Below the pieces are notes generated by a model. The model had not been told where the DNA came from. It saw only the letters and a program-made list of their open reading frames with translations, and ran no database searches. 64,000 nucleotides of DNA. Source: Diabrotica undecimpunctata. Taxonomy: Eukaryota; Arthropoda; Insecta; Coleoptera; Chrysomelidae. The first letter of the stretch is position 1. Each line of letters starts with the position of its first letter. A program made the translations under genes and the position numbers. Below are positions 32,229 to 47,107 of this stretch, in pieces. The stretch lies in contig NC_092810.1 in NCBI RefSeq assembly GCF_040954645.1, positions 7,734,185 to 7,798,184 on the forward strand. Direction: 5' to 3'.

Positions 32229-33679
32229 GTGATTGTACTTGATTTTTTGTATACCAATAATCATTTTACATCCAAAAGGCTAAATTAGAGACATTTTTCA
32301 TGTTTGGATTTGGTTCCAGTGAAGAATGAAGATAGCATCAAACGTCAAACCTCAAAGTAGCTGTTCTGTCAATTAAGTTTCACAGAACAAAATATTTCGT
32401 TGATAGGTGCTATCAAAAGACGCTTAAGCGTCTATTGTATTTGTTATATAATATATTTGTAATATATTATTTACTATTATAATGTATTTGTTATGCTTCA
32501 AATACAAAGAGAGAGAAAGCTTTTAAATTTTAAAAAGTACATGGTCTGAACCCTAAAACCACCAGTTGCCAGATTTCTTTTTAACTATATTATTTATATC
32601 ACATTTTACTATTTACTTACTAAACGACGTACTTAAACAATTCGCGATTGAAACTGACTGTAGAGGGCAGGTCGATTGCAGTGTCATGGCCGATATAAAT
32701 GGTATAAACAACTAATGTTTATGTTTACCATTGCTTTTGCATGTATAGTTTGGTTTAAGACGAGTTATTTTATCATTTATAAATGAAAATTAGCCTTAAT
32801 GATATCTTTGAGTATTGTGGTGAAGCAAAGAGTCCATTGGTTGAAGGGTGAAGTGATGAATTCTTAAATTTTAACTTTAATGTTTGGAACTGGCTTGTGT
32901 ATTGATGAATCCAGAATTCTATTTTGTGTATACCTGGGAACCCAGAGTATAATGTTTTGTGTAATGTTTGTCTTACTACCTAGTATATGCATTATTTTAT
33001 ATTATGCCTTATGTTTTTAATATGTTAATTTTTATTTTATACTAGTTTTTGACACGTAAGTACTTTATTGTATATTAACATAAATAAATAACTTTTTGAG
33101 TTTGTTGTAAGATAGTTCATTTGATTACATGAAACATAGCACACTACCACCTAGCATTGAAACTTCCGTGTTAAGGAATAAAACAATGATTGGCGCATCA
33201 CCTAGTGATCGGGCGCGTAACTATATATACATGGCGCTAAATTCAAAAGTTTAGTAATATTACCTAGGATTGTGAACTCATTTTAAAGTAAAGGAAAATC
33301 GATATAATCCTAAAATAACAAGAAAAATCCTTATCCTATACGATAATAAATATTTTTCGTATACTTTTTGGGTTTTCTTGTTATGTTGGGACTATATTTA
33401 TTTTCCATTACATTAAAATGCCAAAGTGGTTAAAAAAATTAAAGAATAAAATATAGAATAAAATCTTTATTTATAAAAATGTTACAAGAAATGTTATATG
33501 TGTTACAAGAAACATTAATAATACAAGCCACGTGTAGTATAATTTAGTTTTCTTAATGTTGTGACAAGAACTGGTCAGTATTTAAATAATTGTTTTGTCA
33601 TTCTTATCAAGTTTTATGTGAATAAAAGTCTAATTCTGCAAAAGACATTTTACTACAATTTTATTCGCATAAATTTACA

Positions 33680-34330
33680 ATGGGGAAGTACTTTAGACCA
33701 GATAAACTAGAGGCTGATCCAAACTGTCAAACTTCCACCAAAGAATTCAAACATTGGTAAGTATATAACATTCAAGAATTTTTTAGAAAGCAATGAATCT
33801 AAAGATAAATCCCTAGAAGATAAAGATAAGTACATGCTTTTAACAAATTAATCTACGATTACATAAGCGAAGCAATCAATCTGGAAAACCAATTGCTTTT
33901 TTCACACATACCCTCACAGATTCTGAATGAAAACATTATGCAATTGAAAAAAAGCAAATGAGTTGAAGTATTAAAAAAAATGCAGACATTATCTGGTAGA
34001 AAAGCAATTCTAACCAATTACAGATTAAATCACTATTTGGTTTATATAGAATGACGGTATATATCAAATCTAACAAGGAGAACTAGCTTTACTTCACAAG
34101 AATTTATTAATTATCTACACTCTAAAGGAATATATTCAAGTAGAACAGCACCATATAATCATGAAGGAAATGGTTAAGTCGAAAAATACAATGAGTTATA
34201 TGGAAATTGGTGAATCTAGCATAGAAAACCAAAAATTTAGAATTCACTTAATGGAAAACTGCTTTACCATGTGCTCTGCACTATATACGAAGTTTACTGT
34301 TGAATTGTTATATTATTGAATCAAGATAAT
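33680..34330 (+). pseudogene. Gypsy-type retroelement relic
   Basis: A gag-like start (MGKYFRPDKLEADPNCQTST) is followed by stops and, from about 34080, an integrase core segment (RTSFTSQEFINYLHSKGIYS, YNHEGNG, VEKYNELYGNW) and LPCALHYIRSLL. Protease, RT and RNase H are missing. Frames are broken throughout. Assignment to gypsy integrases is by the TSxEF...YxxxGNGxVE pattern. Confidence 0.55.
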
Positions 34331-35992
<1,662 letters not shown>

Positions 35993-36145
35993 AACAGCAT
36001 TCACCCATTTATCAAACATATCCATATAATGTCCTGGACTTATAAAACGGTATCGCTTGCCAGTAGTATCCATGCAATCTGGAACACATCTTTTTTTGTT
36101 CAGTTCTTCGTCTCTACATTGTTATTCCATGTAATGTGTTCGATT
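35993..36145 (-). pseudogene. THAP-like zinc-finger peptide
   Basis: Minus strand reads DEELNKKRCVPDC, then GKRYRFISPGHYMDMFDKW and VNAVKSPN before a stop. Two cysteines near the start followed by RF...P and a KW-A-K segment resemble the first half of a THAP domain, the DNA-binding domain of P-element transposases. Only about 45 residues remain. Could be coincidental. Confidence 0.4.
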
Positions 36146-36727
36146 CCATAATAAAAAATCGTCGAAAATTGTACGATTTTGCACTATTTATATAAAAAAA
36201 TTTAAATTATAAAATAAATTATAAGAAATAAAACAAATACAAATATGGCGCCGTATTTGTCTAAACTCAACTTTGACTTGATCACAGCCCACTCCCTCTG
36301 CGCAGGAACGAGACTAGCAGCGCCACCAAACGAATGGGCGCCTAATCCGAACATGATTTGACCTTGGCTATCCCTGTTACCAATCTAGGTGTAATTTTAT
36401 CTATGACATGAAATCAACCTTAACTTGGAGAGTCACCTGTCAAAAAAGATTTGTCTTTAAAAGATTCCGTAATAAATCATGAGGAAAAAACCTCACGATA
36501 CTATCCCAACATGGTAAGTATTTGTATTTCTGTTATTCAAGAAAATAAATTATGTATTCTCAGTATGTTATTGACTTAATGATAGTGGTATTTTCTTTTT
36601 ATTGATTTTCTCAAGTTTTCCAGTTTAGGAAAGAGAAATAGAGAAATATTTTTTGTCGATCTTGAATTGTTGAATTGCATTGAGGAACAGAACAATATCG
36701 ATTTGATTTAAAATACTTTAACGTAGT

Positions 36728-36773
36728 CACAGTATATTGCTTTATAAAGAATATTTTTTGGCAATATACTGTG
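36728..36773. mobile_element. 46-bp hairpin micro-insertion in P3
   Basis: Same insertion as at 11784-11829 in reverse orientation, flanked by ACGTAGT and ACATAGT. Confidence 0.65.
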
Positions 36774-37063
36774 ACATAGTCATAATGCTGAAATTTACTA
36801 AAAAAATTTAATAATTCTATTCAAATCAACAGCTGTCTGGTTTGTTTATACCACTTATAGTAGTTTAAATTTATTCCGCCAGAGGTCAGATACTTTGTTT
36901 TCAATCGCGAATAACAATAATAGTTCCTTTTTGGATTCGTTCTGACCAGCAGAGTACATCGTTTTTTAAATGTAGTTCTGAACGGTGACCAGGTGACTGC
37001 CATGTCACTCGCTTCAGCAGTACAGTCAACCCAAGTGTGGCAGGCGGTTAAGTGTCAAACGAT

Positions 37064-37066
<3 letters not shown>

Positions 37067-37151
<85 letters not shown>
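37067..37151. repeat. (TA)n microsatellite
   Basis: About 85 bp of TA directly abutting the left end of element T3. Confidence 0.98.
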
Positions 37152-37153
<2 letters not shown>

Positions 37154-38313
37154 GATTCGGCAAGATTTCAACTACCGTATACGTTATTCAGTATGTGGAA
37201 CAAAGATAACGCTTAATTGTTTGAATACGAGTGAGACACAATCCACGCATATTGGAGTAGCGAGTCTAATTTTTAAACAGTGTTGCGAAATTTCTGTAAC
37301 ATAACTCCTTCTAAAACATTAGTCGGATACATGAGGGTAACATAATGTTTAAATCCACTACAGTTCATTGTAGAATGAAAATTAATATTTCCCCAACAAA
37401 CCTTACATGAAGTAATCATGTAAGTGTTATTTTTTAAACGATTATATCATTACTTGATTAATTAACAAAGAACACTGAATTGAGAAATTGAGATACGACA
37501 ACAGTATAACGCACTTCAGTAGACAGACAAATAGTATAAACCATTTGCCCTCTCTACGACTTCCCCTCAAAAGAATAGGCGGTGCTAATCTGTACAGCAG
37601 GTTTAAGGTCAATAAGGTAAGGTCTATTTCTTTGATTTGTAGCTGTCGTGGTAAAAGGTTGAAAACAAATAATTAACATGCCAAGCGTATACAGTAGAAC
37701 CTCGATAAGTTAAATTCCAAGGAAAAAACCAAATATTTTAAGTTATAGAGGTTTTAAGTTATCAATGGTCTATGTTGTGATGGATTAATATAGGTCAGAA
37801 GTTCATTAAAATATAGGCATTTATTATACACTACATTCATTTATTATACACGTTACAACAAGTTAAAGCAATGATTAAAGGTATAGTCTACTAAAAAAAG
37901 TCTGTGATTTTCTTTTGTTTTAAACAATTCATAGATTCTAAATCGATTTGATTTTCAATAACATAGAGAAGAGAATACGTTATAAAAATAAAATTAAAAT
38001 TCGAATTGGGAGTTCGGCCCTGATAGCGATCAAATCTACAAAGTTATCAGCTGTCCCGAAATATAGTCATTTTAAATGGTAAAAACAAATCATAATTTTA
38101 TACCTCTACGACAAATTTAAGTGCATTAGTTAGTGCTGACAATATTATCTCAAGTGAGTAGCACTTCTTTTCGTATTATTTTTGTAACAATAACAAAATA
38201 ACCTTTAAATAATACCTACGTAAAGAGATAACAAAAATTCCAGTTGGATCTTGACCAGTTTTTTGGACCGGCCACAGGACCGGCTCAACTTCTGATCAAG
38301 AAAATTAATTAAA

Positions 38314-39797
38314 ATGACTTCATACAACAATAATACTACACACAACTCCGTTAAACGCAATTACTCAGATGTCGTAAATTATTTTAAACATCCAACAAAA
38401 CAACAAGCAATAGTCATTTCTAGCATTGAAGGCACAAAAATCCATGATTACGTCGTAGCTGTTGGATCACTGGTGGGTCCAATTAATGTACTTTTTGCCT
38501 CAAGAATTGCTAACAATAGGATATGCATATATCTCTCTTCAAAAAACACTGTTGATGCTCTTCTTCATTCTCATAAATATATCGAAATAAATGGATGTCA
38601 AGTCGAAGTAAGAAGATTAATTTCTCCAGCCCAGAGACTTCTAATATCTAATGCATGTCCTACAATCCCGAACGAAATAATTGAAGAAGAATTACAAAAA
38701 CTTGGTATTCACACTGTATCTAAAATGACTTTTCTTCGAGTAGGTATGTCTGAAAGTGAGTACAGTCATGTTCTGAGCTTTAGAAGGCAATCATTCATTA
38801 CACCCCTGGAAAATATGTCTATTCCTAACTCTTTTACCATAACTCATGATAATACTTCCTACCGAGTATTTCTCTTCATAGACGGATTCAGTTGCTCCAA
38901 ATGTAAAACCATTGGTCATCAAGAATCAGAATGCGCTAACATTTCAAACCAAACTAATTCAACTACCCTCTTAGATTCAACTCAAACCACATCAACATTA
39001 TCTAAACATCATCAACCTAATGATACCCTTTCAACTCCCCTCTCAAATTCAACTCTAATCACATCGTCATTATCTAATCCTAATGAACCTAATGATAAAA
39101 TATCTCAATCTATGGAAACCGACCTCATCCAAAACATATCTAAAGATAATCCAAACACTTCGTCTTCTTCTTCCAAAACAACATCACCGGCTGTAAATAG
39201 CACTGAAAATACTACGGAAACCGACATCATCCAAAACATATCTAAAGATAATTCAAACACGTCGTCTTCTTCTTCCAAAACAACAGCACCAGCTGTAAAT
39301 AACACTGAAAATACTACGACACCAGAAACATCAATAACCTTAAACAATGCAGTCAATTCTAAACAGCTAAAAAGACATAGCATATCATCTCCTGAAATTA
39401 ACGATGACAACCCAAAAACCGACTCATCCGTTTTTAATACCCCTAAACAAAATAAACCAAAAAAGAAACCCAAAACTTCTTCCAAACCCCCCGCGAAGAT
39501 GTCATCCACTCCCTAGAATCCATCAAAGACAAAATCGAAAATAGATCACCTCCATTTATACTAAATTTTAATGAAATATGTGATTTTATGGAAAATGTTT
39601 TAAACTCTCATAACCCTGAATTAACTTCTAAAGATTACTCCAATGAACCAGAGGAACTAATTCAAATCCTTAATTTTGTTTATTGTTACACCCAAAATTC
39701 TAGGTTAAGAAATAATATCACCCGACTAAAGAAAAAAATAAACCCTAACCCTTCTTCAGCTGACGAAACTGACGAATCGTCACTAGTTGAAAAATAA
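38314..39797 (+). pseudogene. I-like LINE ORF1 (gag-like)
   Basis: 400-residue frame (38314-39516) then, after a frameshift near 39510, its C-terminal part at 39588-39797. Contains VRRLISPAQRLLISNACPTI and a CCHC knuckle (CSKCKTIGHQESEC, about residues 192-205). A Ser/Thr/Asn-rich stretch follows, with a near-exact duplication of about 33 residues (TDxIQNISKDNxNTSSSSSK), and then a basic KKKPKTSSKP segment. Expected to coat the element RNA as a ribonucleoprotein. Confidence 0.85.
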
Positions 39798-39804
39798 TTA
39801 ACGG

Positions 39805-42800
39805 ATGACTAATTCATTTATAGTGCAATGGAACATAAATGGGTTTTATACCCATTATGAACAGTTAAAACTACTAATCGGCGAGCTTTCCCCTTTAATT
39901 CTTTGTCTTCAAGAAACCCACTTTAAACAATATAACATAAATTTTAAAAAATTTTCAATGTTTTAATAAAAATCGAATAGCTCAACAAGCTAGTGGTGGA
40001 GTAGCTATTTTCACCAGAACTGATTTGAAAGCTAAACCGATCGCGCTAAGTACTAATCTTGAAGCTGTAGCAGTCTCTATTACCTATCATAAAAAGATTA
40101 ACATATGTAACATTTATTTACCACACCCTAGTAATCTAGATATGCACGAATTAAATAATCTTATAGACCAAATTCCACATCCTAAATTAATTTTAGGAGA
40201 TATGAACTGCAACCACCCGGCATGGGGAAGTCACAAAACTGATAAATACGGTAACTTATTGAAAAACCTAATTGATTGTTCTGATTTATTGTTACTTAAT
40301 ACAGGGAATCCAACTAGATTTAATTCTTATAACGGTTCATTTTCCGCCATTGATATATCCTTATGCAGTCAATCACTCTCAACTACATTGTCATGGAACA
40401 CTTTGAACTCATTATATAATAGTGACCACTTTCCAATTTCTATAACATCAGATCACATTCATCCCCTTGATTTCCCAATATATCAGTCCTGGAAATTAAA
40501 AAATGCAAAATGGGCATCCTATCAATCCTATATCAATAATAAACTTGAAAACTTCCATTTAACCAATGATATAAACTATGATATCACCTCTTTAAATAAT
40601 ATTATTATAGAAGCAGCTTTAGAAAATATAGGAAAGACAAAACCCTGTAAAAGGCAACCCGTACCTTGGTGGAATAGTGAAATTGCAAAAGCACTCTCAT
40701 CTTGTAAACATGCCTTTAATAAACTTAAAAAACATAATACAGACGAAAACTTACTTAATTTTAAAAAACTCAGAGCTGAATCAAGATATCTTATGAAAAA
40801 AAGCAAAAAAGATACTTGGAAAGACTACGTATCGTCCATAAATTCATCAACACCTTCACAGGTTATTTGGTCTAAAATTCGGAAACTTAAAGGTACCAAC
40901 TCCTTTAGGCATATCAATGCACTAACATATAATAATGAGATCATCACCTGTAAAAAAGCTATTGGTGAAACTTTAGCCGAAGTTTACCAAGAAAATTCTA
41001 GCGACCAAAATATAACGCCGGAATTCTTATTGCATAAGCAAAATATAGAATCATTCAAAATCATTGATAAGGAATCTGGTGATCCATTAAATGCTACCAT
41101 AACTCTTCAAGAACTAGAATACTCTATTGTAAACTCCAAAAACACATCCCCAGGACATGATGATATTCCACCAATATTCATAAAACACCTACCTTTCAGA
41201 GCAAAAATAATATTGTTAGATTTATTCAATACCTGTTTTTTAAATCATAAATTTCCAAAACTCTGGTCTCAGTCAATAACTATTCCCATTATTAAACCCA
41301 ATAAACCCAAAGATATACCCTCATCGTACCGTCCTATTTCTCTCACATGCAGCATGTGCAAAATACTGGAAAAAATTCTAAATCTCCGTCTAACATGGTA
41401 TTTAGAAACAAAAGATCTCCTTACCCCATTTCAGAGTGGTTTTCGCAAGGGACGGTCTACATTAGATAATCATATTTCACTGCAAACCTCAATCAATGAA
41501 GCCTTTGCAAACAATCAGAAGTTGATTGCAATATTTTTTGACATAACCCAGGCTTTTGATAGGACATGGAAACACTCTATATTAGCAACACTTAATAATT
41601 ATGGAATTCAAGGTAACATGCTTGCTTTTATAAAAATTTTTTTAAGTAATCGTTCTATACAAGTTAGAATAAATGGAATCATAAGTTCTCCAAAAACGCT
41701 AGATAATGGAATCCCTCAAGGATCCATTTTAAGTCCAACCCTATTTTTAGTGGCTTTTAATAGCATCATAAATGTAATCAGAGCTCCTATTAAAGCTAGC
41801 ATTTACGCGGATGATATTGTTATTTACACCAAATCTAATAACCTAGTTTCAGCAACAAATATATTACAACTTATGTTAAATCGACTTCAAAATTGGGCAT
41901 TACAAACCGGATTCAATTTTTCTGCAGAAAAAACTCAATACGTAATTTTTAGTAAAAATAACACTCACCATACAATTAATTTAAGATTAAATGATTTACC
42001 TATAAAACAGTCAACAGAAGTTTTTTAGGCCTAACTTTCGATAAAAAATTAAATTGGAATGTGCATATTAATAAATTACAACAAGCATGCCAAAACCGGT
42101 TAAACATACTTAAAATGTTATCTAATAAATTTTGGGGTGCCGACTGTAAAACATTAATTAACCTTTACAAATCACTTATTAGAAGTAAATTAGATTACGG
42201 TTGCATATCTTACGGTGCTGCAAGCAAAACTGCTTTAAAAAAACTAAATAGCATACAATCTACAGCTTTGAGATTAGCACTGGGTGCCTTCAGAACTAGT
42301 CCTATTAGTAGCTTACAAGTTTTAGCGAGAGAACCACCTCTATATATTAGACGCCAACAACTATCCCTAAACTATATAGGGAAAATATCAGCACAGAAAC
42401 AACATCCAGTATTCTCCCAAATTTGCCATCCGAATATTGGTTCTACAAAACCAACTAAAAATAGTACTCCCCTTATAGAACGAATAAAATCTTCTAACTT
42501 TGATATGGATAAGCTAAATCGATCTCTACAAGTCAGTGTAAATTTTCCTCCATGGATAATCCAACCACTTACCATTGATTTAACCCTCACAAAATACCCC
42601 AAATCAACTACAAATCCGATTTTTCATTAAACACTTGTACTCCGAAGTGATATCTCATTATCCTAATCATCTCCAAATTTTCAGCGATGCCTCTAAAGCT
42701 CATGACGGACATGCTGCTGCATACTACTGTAAATACACTACTCACACTATATCCATACCTACAAATTGCTGCATCCTCACAGGCGAGACCACAGCCATTT

Positions 42801-43471
42801 TGGAAGCCTTAATTTTCTTCAAAACGCGTAGTGAGAATAAATGTGTCATTATCACTGACTCATTAAATGCTCTATTAGGTGTAAAACAAATATACCCTAA
42901 AAATCCAATATTTCGGGCTATAAAAAATGAGATAAATGTAATCCAATCAACTCGAAAAGAAGTAGCATTTATCTGGGTACCGTCGCACGTAGGAATAGCT
43001 GGAAATGAGAAAGTGGACAACCTAGCAAACACAAGTCGAATAAACTCACAATACACAACCAAATCAAGAAATTACCCCTACTCCGATCTTAAAAGCCTAA
43101 TTAAAGACCACTGTATGAACATATGGCAAGACTACTGGAAAGATTCAGGAACCAAACTATATGAGATTTATCCCCTTGTGAAGACCATCTTGAATATTCC
43201 ATCCAATAGAAGGGATCAAGTAATAATTAACCGACTAAGAATTGGACACACTGCACTGACCCATAGATTCTTAATCAACAAAGAACCTTCTCCAACCTGC
43301 AGAAACTGTTCTCTCCCATTGACGGTGAAGCATATTCTGACTGACTGCCAGTACCACGAAGAAACAAGAAGAAAATATGGAATCTCAGATGACATCAAAA
43401 CCACCTTAACCATAAACACTGACCATGTAATAAATTATTTAAAAGATTTACGTTTATATACATATATTTAA
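39805..43471 (+). pseudogene. I-like LINE ORF2: endonuclease, RT, RNase H
   Basis: Starts MTNSFIVQWNINGF at 39805. Frameshifts near 39960, 42030 and 42630 break it. Endonuclease: LQETHF, LILGDMNCNHPAWGS, SDHFPI. Reverse transcriptase: YRPISLTCSMCKILEK, FRKGRSTLDN, FFDITQAFDRTW, GIPQGSILSP and IYADDIVIY. RNase H (42635 onward): IFSDASKAHDG, ETTAILEAL, IITDSLNALL, WVPSHVGIAGNEKVDNLAN. C-terminal CRNCSLPLTVKHILTDC. Catalytic residues are retained; only the frame is lost, so decay is recent. Confidence 0.9.
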
Positions 43472-43650
43472 TGTAAATAAAATGAACTTTTGTGTACGTT
43501 ACTCCACTAATAACCCTTCGTGGTTGATGTGGATTATACGTTTTTTTCTAAATAAAAAAAAAAATAAAATTCGAATTAATATCGAAATTATTTTACAGAA
43601 TACGTTATCTTTTATGTTGCTACACTGCTCTATAAATGATCGTACAGTCG

Positions 43651-45009
43651 TTATAGCACTCTTGCTTCGTTGATTGATATGCTCTTAGATGAAGTTTGTG
43701 GTTCGTCATTAAATTCATCGTCTTTATCACTTTTAATACAGTTGTTAACTGATTCGAATATTTCTTCCTCTGTTAACGTCCCTGCTCTGACTACTTTATC
43801 ATCACAAGTAACGAAGTCGTCAAAAGTAATCTTTAACGCAGACATGTGGTTATTCCATTCTTCAGGATCATTATTATCTTCCTCTTCAAAATGATTTCTT
43901 GAGGTTCTGAAGAAAAACCACAGGTTCTAAAGCAGTTTTTTACTGTGAGGAGTGTTACGTTCTGCCATGTTTTGTCCACCATCCCCATTGCTTGAAGAAC
44001 ATTGATAGAACAAATCGTATTTTGCTCCATATCAGCTATCATTCTTCTAACAACTTCTTTTCTGTATAATGTTTTAAAATTTTTAATTATACCCTGATCC
44101 AAAGGTTGAAGTTGTGATGTTGCGTTTGGTGGAAGAAATTGTACTTTGATTGCCTTTAATGGCGGTATGTCCCCGTGTGCTGTTCAGTTGTCGATGAACA
44201 GAATAATTTTTCTATTTCAAGTTGCCCTTTGCTAATCTATATTAATCAGCCATTTTTTAAAAAGTTCTGCTGTCATCCATGCTTTTTTATTGGCTTCATA
44301 ATGCATAGGCAGTGATTTTAAACCTGCAAAACACCGAGGTTTTTTTGACTTACCTATATAATTAAAGGTTTGAGTTTTTCTGTGCCCGTAGAATTTGCAC
44401 AAAGCAGAATCGTAAGTCGTTCCTTGCTATGTTTTTCTCCATGACATTTTTCATTTTTGAATGTTAATGTTTTTTTGGGAAGACATTTGAAAAACAGACC
44501 AGTTTCATCAGCATTAAAAACATCATTGGGATCATAATTATTCACTAAATTATGCAAGTCAGATTTCCATTCTTGGCAGACTGATTTGCTTACGCTCGCA
44601 CTTTCGCCGCACATTTTTTTTAAGGCTAAATCATTCGTTTATTGAAATTCTCTAACCAGCCATTGCTGGCTTTAAAATTATCGATTTTTAGTGAATTAGC
44701 GAACTCTGCAGCCTTTTCTTTCAGTATGGGTCCACTGACACTGATGTTTTTGTTTCGACACTGTTTTAACCACGTAAACAAACACTGTTCCAAATTAGGG
44801 AATTCGGCAATTTTTGTCTCCTGATTTGTCTCCTGTTTTTTCAATAGTTCGATTTCTTTTTTCATGATCATTGATAATGTATTCTCGTGTATTCCAAACT
44901 GAGCCGCAACTTCTTTTCTTTTGAACCCATTTTTCACTGCTTCTATAGCTTTTAATTTATCAGCATATGTTAGCGTTGTTAATTTTCTTTTTGAACTAAT
45001 TTTAAGCAA
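43651..45009 (-). pseudogene. pogo/Tigger-like transposase
   Basis: Minus strand, in pieces. 44626-45009 carries a CENP-B-type helix-turn-helix (TYADKLKAIEAVKNGFKRKE) and the start of the second DNA-binding domain. 44354-44614 carries the first catalytic block (VFNADETGLFFKCLP). 44103-44350 is frame-broken. 43651-44102 holds the C-terminal part. Several stops and frameshifts; inactive. Confidence 0.85.
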
Positions 45010-45404
45010 GGTATCACACAGTACCTAAATCGATGTTTCTAGAACAGTGATCAAAACTTATGATACAGTAAGCTGTTCAGCTGTCATTGGTAAACAATTT
45101 TATGTTATAGAGATTGTGGAAACATTTCTTTAAGTTACTGAGGGCCAATATTGATATTATTTATTTAAGTTATCGAGATTGTGTATTTTAAGTTATAGAG
45201 GTTTTGGGCTCCGATGGGAAGGGAGCATATAATTTTTTGAAGTTATAGAGGTTTTTAAGTTATTGAGGTTTGACCTATCGAGGTCCTACTGTATTTTCAA
45301 GAAGAAAAGATTCAAATGGTGAAATGGTATTATGGGAACCATTCTATTGTAGAAATAATACAGTTATTTATTGCTGCTTTTTAAAAACAATAACTTTTTA
45401 AAAA
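45010..45404. other. pogo right end and T3 transposase N-terminus
   Basis: 45010-45291 is pogo terminal DNA. From 45293 the T3 transposase reading resumes (QEEKIQMVKWYYGNHSIVEI), then breaks at a stop near 45384. The region between the helix-turn-helix and the first D block is deleted. Confidence 0.6.
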
Positions 45405-45998
45405 ATGTTTTGTTTTCCGATGAATCTTAATTCACAATCCATAAACGTCATAATTCATCTGTCGTCCGCTATTGGTCTAGAGAAAATAAACAATAAACAT
45501 TTGAGTATTGCTGTGAAAACACAATTCCCAAAGAAATTAAATGTGTGGACTGGCATTTATAACGATAATATAATTGGTCCATTTTTTATTACGAGAAATT
45601 TAAATGGACGAAAGTATCTAGATTTATTACGCAATCAGATTATTCCAGCAGTTCGAAACCTTGCGGTCAACTTCGATGATGTTTGGTTTCAACAGGATGG
45701 TTGCCCAGCACAAAATGCAATCGAAGTTACAAATTATTTGGACCAAACATTTCCTGGACGAATAATTTATACACGGGGAACAATAGAATGGCCCCCTAGA
45801 TCATCAGATTTAGCACCCTTGGATTTTTATTTCTGGGGAATGCTAAAATCAAAATTATATCGGCATGCATTCGAACGAGCCACCAATTTAGCAGAATTGC
45901 AAGAGAAAATTGTTCAACTTTGTAGTCGAGTACAACCAAATCAGTTAAATGCAATGAGACTTGCTTTAATTGATAGATTCGGATTTTGTTTAGCTTAA
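45405..45998 (+). pseudogene. T3 transposase, catalytic part
   Basis: 197-residue frame. A first catalytic block (FSDES followed by a stop) lies at its 5' edge, then FPKKLNVWTGIYNDNIIGPF, the second D block VWFQQDGCPAQNA and the third WPPRSSDLAPLDFYFWGMLK. Same subfamily as the relic at 62540-62881. With the N-terminus split by pogo, an internal deletion and a stop in the D1 block, it is inactive. Confidence 0.8.
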
Positions 45999-46723
45999 AA
46001 TGGTGGTTTGTTTGAACATTTAGTTGGTTAGAGATTTTTTTAAAATGCCTTTAATTTTAATTATTTAGAATAATTATTTTAGTTGGTTTTTTTCTTATAA
46101 AAATAATATTTATATTTAGTTAATGTTTGTTAATTATTTTGTTTCCTAGCTACCACAGCTAAAAATCTACAAAAATTACATTTAAAACTCGAATACCTAT
46201 AAGTGTTTGGATTTACCCACGGAAAGTTGGTGACGAAATAATTTTATGCAAGGAACTGCACTCCCCATGAATGTCCGATAATTACTGTCGGTCATCGGGT
46301 GTATTTTTATGCCGCTTCGCACTGTGAAAGAAGGCGTTGCTTAAAATTTTACAACTCTTGAGGGGAACAATGCTTTGTTGCCACATATAAATTACTTAAA
46401 TCAATGTTCTTTGTTAACTAATTAAGTAACTGATAAAATCGATTAGAGAATAACAATTACGTGGCTACTTTATTTGAATTTTTTTGGGACAATATTAATT
46501 TTCATTCTACAATGAACTGTAGTGGATTTAAATATTATTTTAGACTCATGTATCAGACTAAAATTTTAGAAGGAAAGATGTAACAGAAATAATAGCAACA
46601 CTGTTTAAAAGTCATACCTACTCCATCGAGATGGTGACTGCCTCTCACTTCTATTCAAACAATTAAGTGTTCTCTTTGTTCCACATACTGAATAACGTAT
46701 ACGGTAGTTGAAAATTTGCCGAA

Positions 46724-46725
<2 letters not shown>
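45999..46725. other. T3 3' region and right arm
   Basis: Noncoding. 46403-46725 is the right inverted arm of T3. Around 46245-46360 is a short GC-richer patch with no identity I recognise. Confidence 0.55.

Positions 46726-46797
<72 letters not shown>
46726..46797. repeat. (TA)n microsatellite
   Basis: About 72 bp of TA between T3 and a Penelope-like segment. Confidence 0.98.
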
Positions 46798-46800
<3 letters not shown>

Positions 46801-46870
46801 AACACAGTTTATTAGGGCTGCAGTCAGTAGGTTTGGCCGGGATGTTATAAAAACACTCTTTTGACTTTTG

Positions 46871-46907
46871 GTCGAGCTTTCGGAATTTTTTATTCCTTCT
46901 TCAAGAC
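46871..46907 (-). ncRNA. Hammerhead-ribozyme-like motif H3
   Basis: Minus strand: stem I GTC/GAC, core TTGAAGA (first base T, not C), extra A, stem II GGAAT/ATTCC, core GAAA, stem III G-C beside A-U, cleavage base C (GAAAGCTC). The C3-to-U change should weaken activity. A (TA)n tract lies 73 nt beyond its 3' side. Confidence 0.5.
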
Positions 46908-46926
46908 ACTGTAATTAGAAGAAAGT

Positions 46927-47028
46927 GTAAATATTTACAACATATCTCAAATTGTCATTAAAACTTACTAGTCGTTGAGATTATTTTTCTAAAGCTACGA
47001 CACTCAACATTACAGAAATCGTCATTAC

Positions 47029-47107
<79 letters not shown>

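Larger units (their letters stand above)
38008..43564 (+). mobile_element. Full-length I-like LINE inside the pogo element
   Basis: 5557 bp with a 13-bp duplication TAAAATTCGAATT (37995-38007, 43565-43577) and an A-rich 3' end. 5' UTR of about 300 bp, ORF1 with a CCHC knuckle, and ORF2 with endonuclease, reverse transcriptase, RNase H and a terminal CCHC. Presence of RNase H places it nearer the I/Nimb group than Jockey. One frameshift in ORF1 and three in ORF2. Confidence 0.9.
37692..45291 (-). mobile_element. pogo/Tigger-like element inside T3
   Basis: Ends CAGTAGAACCTCGATAAG and CTATCGAGGTCCTACTG, typical of pogo/Tigger, with TA duplicated (37690-37691, 45292-45293). Contains a minus-strand transposase relic and a later LINE insertion at 38008-43564. 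Confidence 0.9.
37152..46725 (+). mobile_element. T3: Tc1/mariner-like element split by a pogo element
   Basis: Ends CCGATTCGGCAAG... and ...TTGCCGAATC inside TA tracts. Inverted arms of about 320 bp (37152-37475, 46403-46725) share GTATACGTTATTCAGTATGT. The transposase start (ATG at about 37678, MPSVY) is interrupted after codon five by a pogo element at 37692-45291. Reading resumes at 45293. Confidence 0.8.

Noticed and set aside
38314..39516. Host gene with Ser/Asn-rich low-complexity protein
   Set aside because: Position between a LINE 5' UTR and endonuclease-RT ORF, plus the CCHC knuckle, identify it as LINE ORF1.
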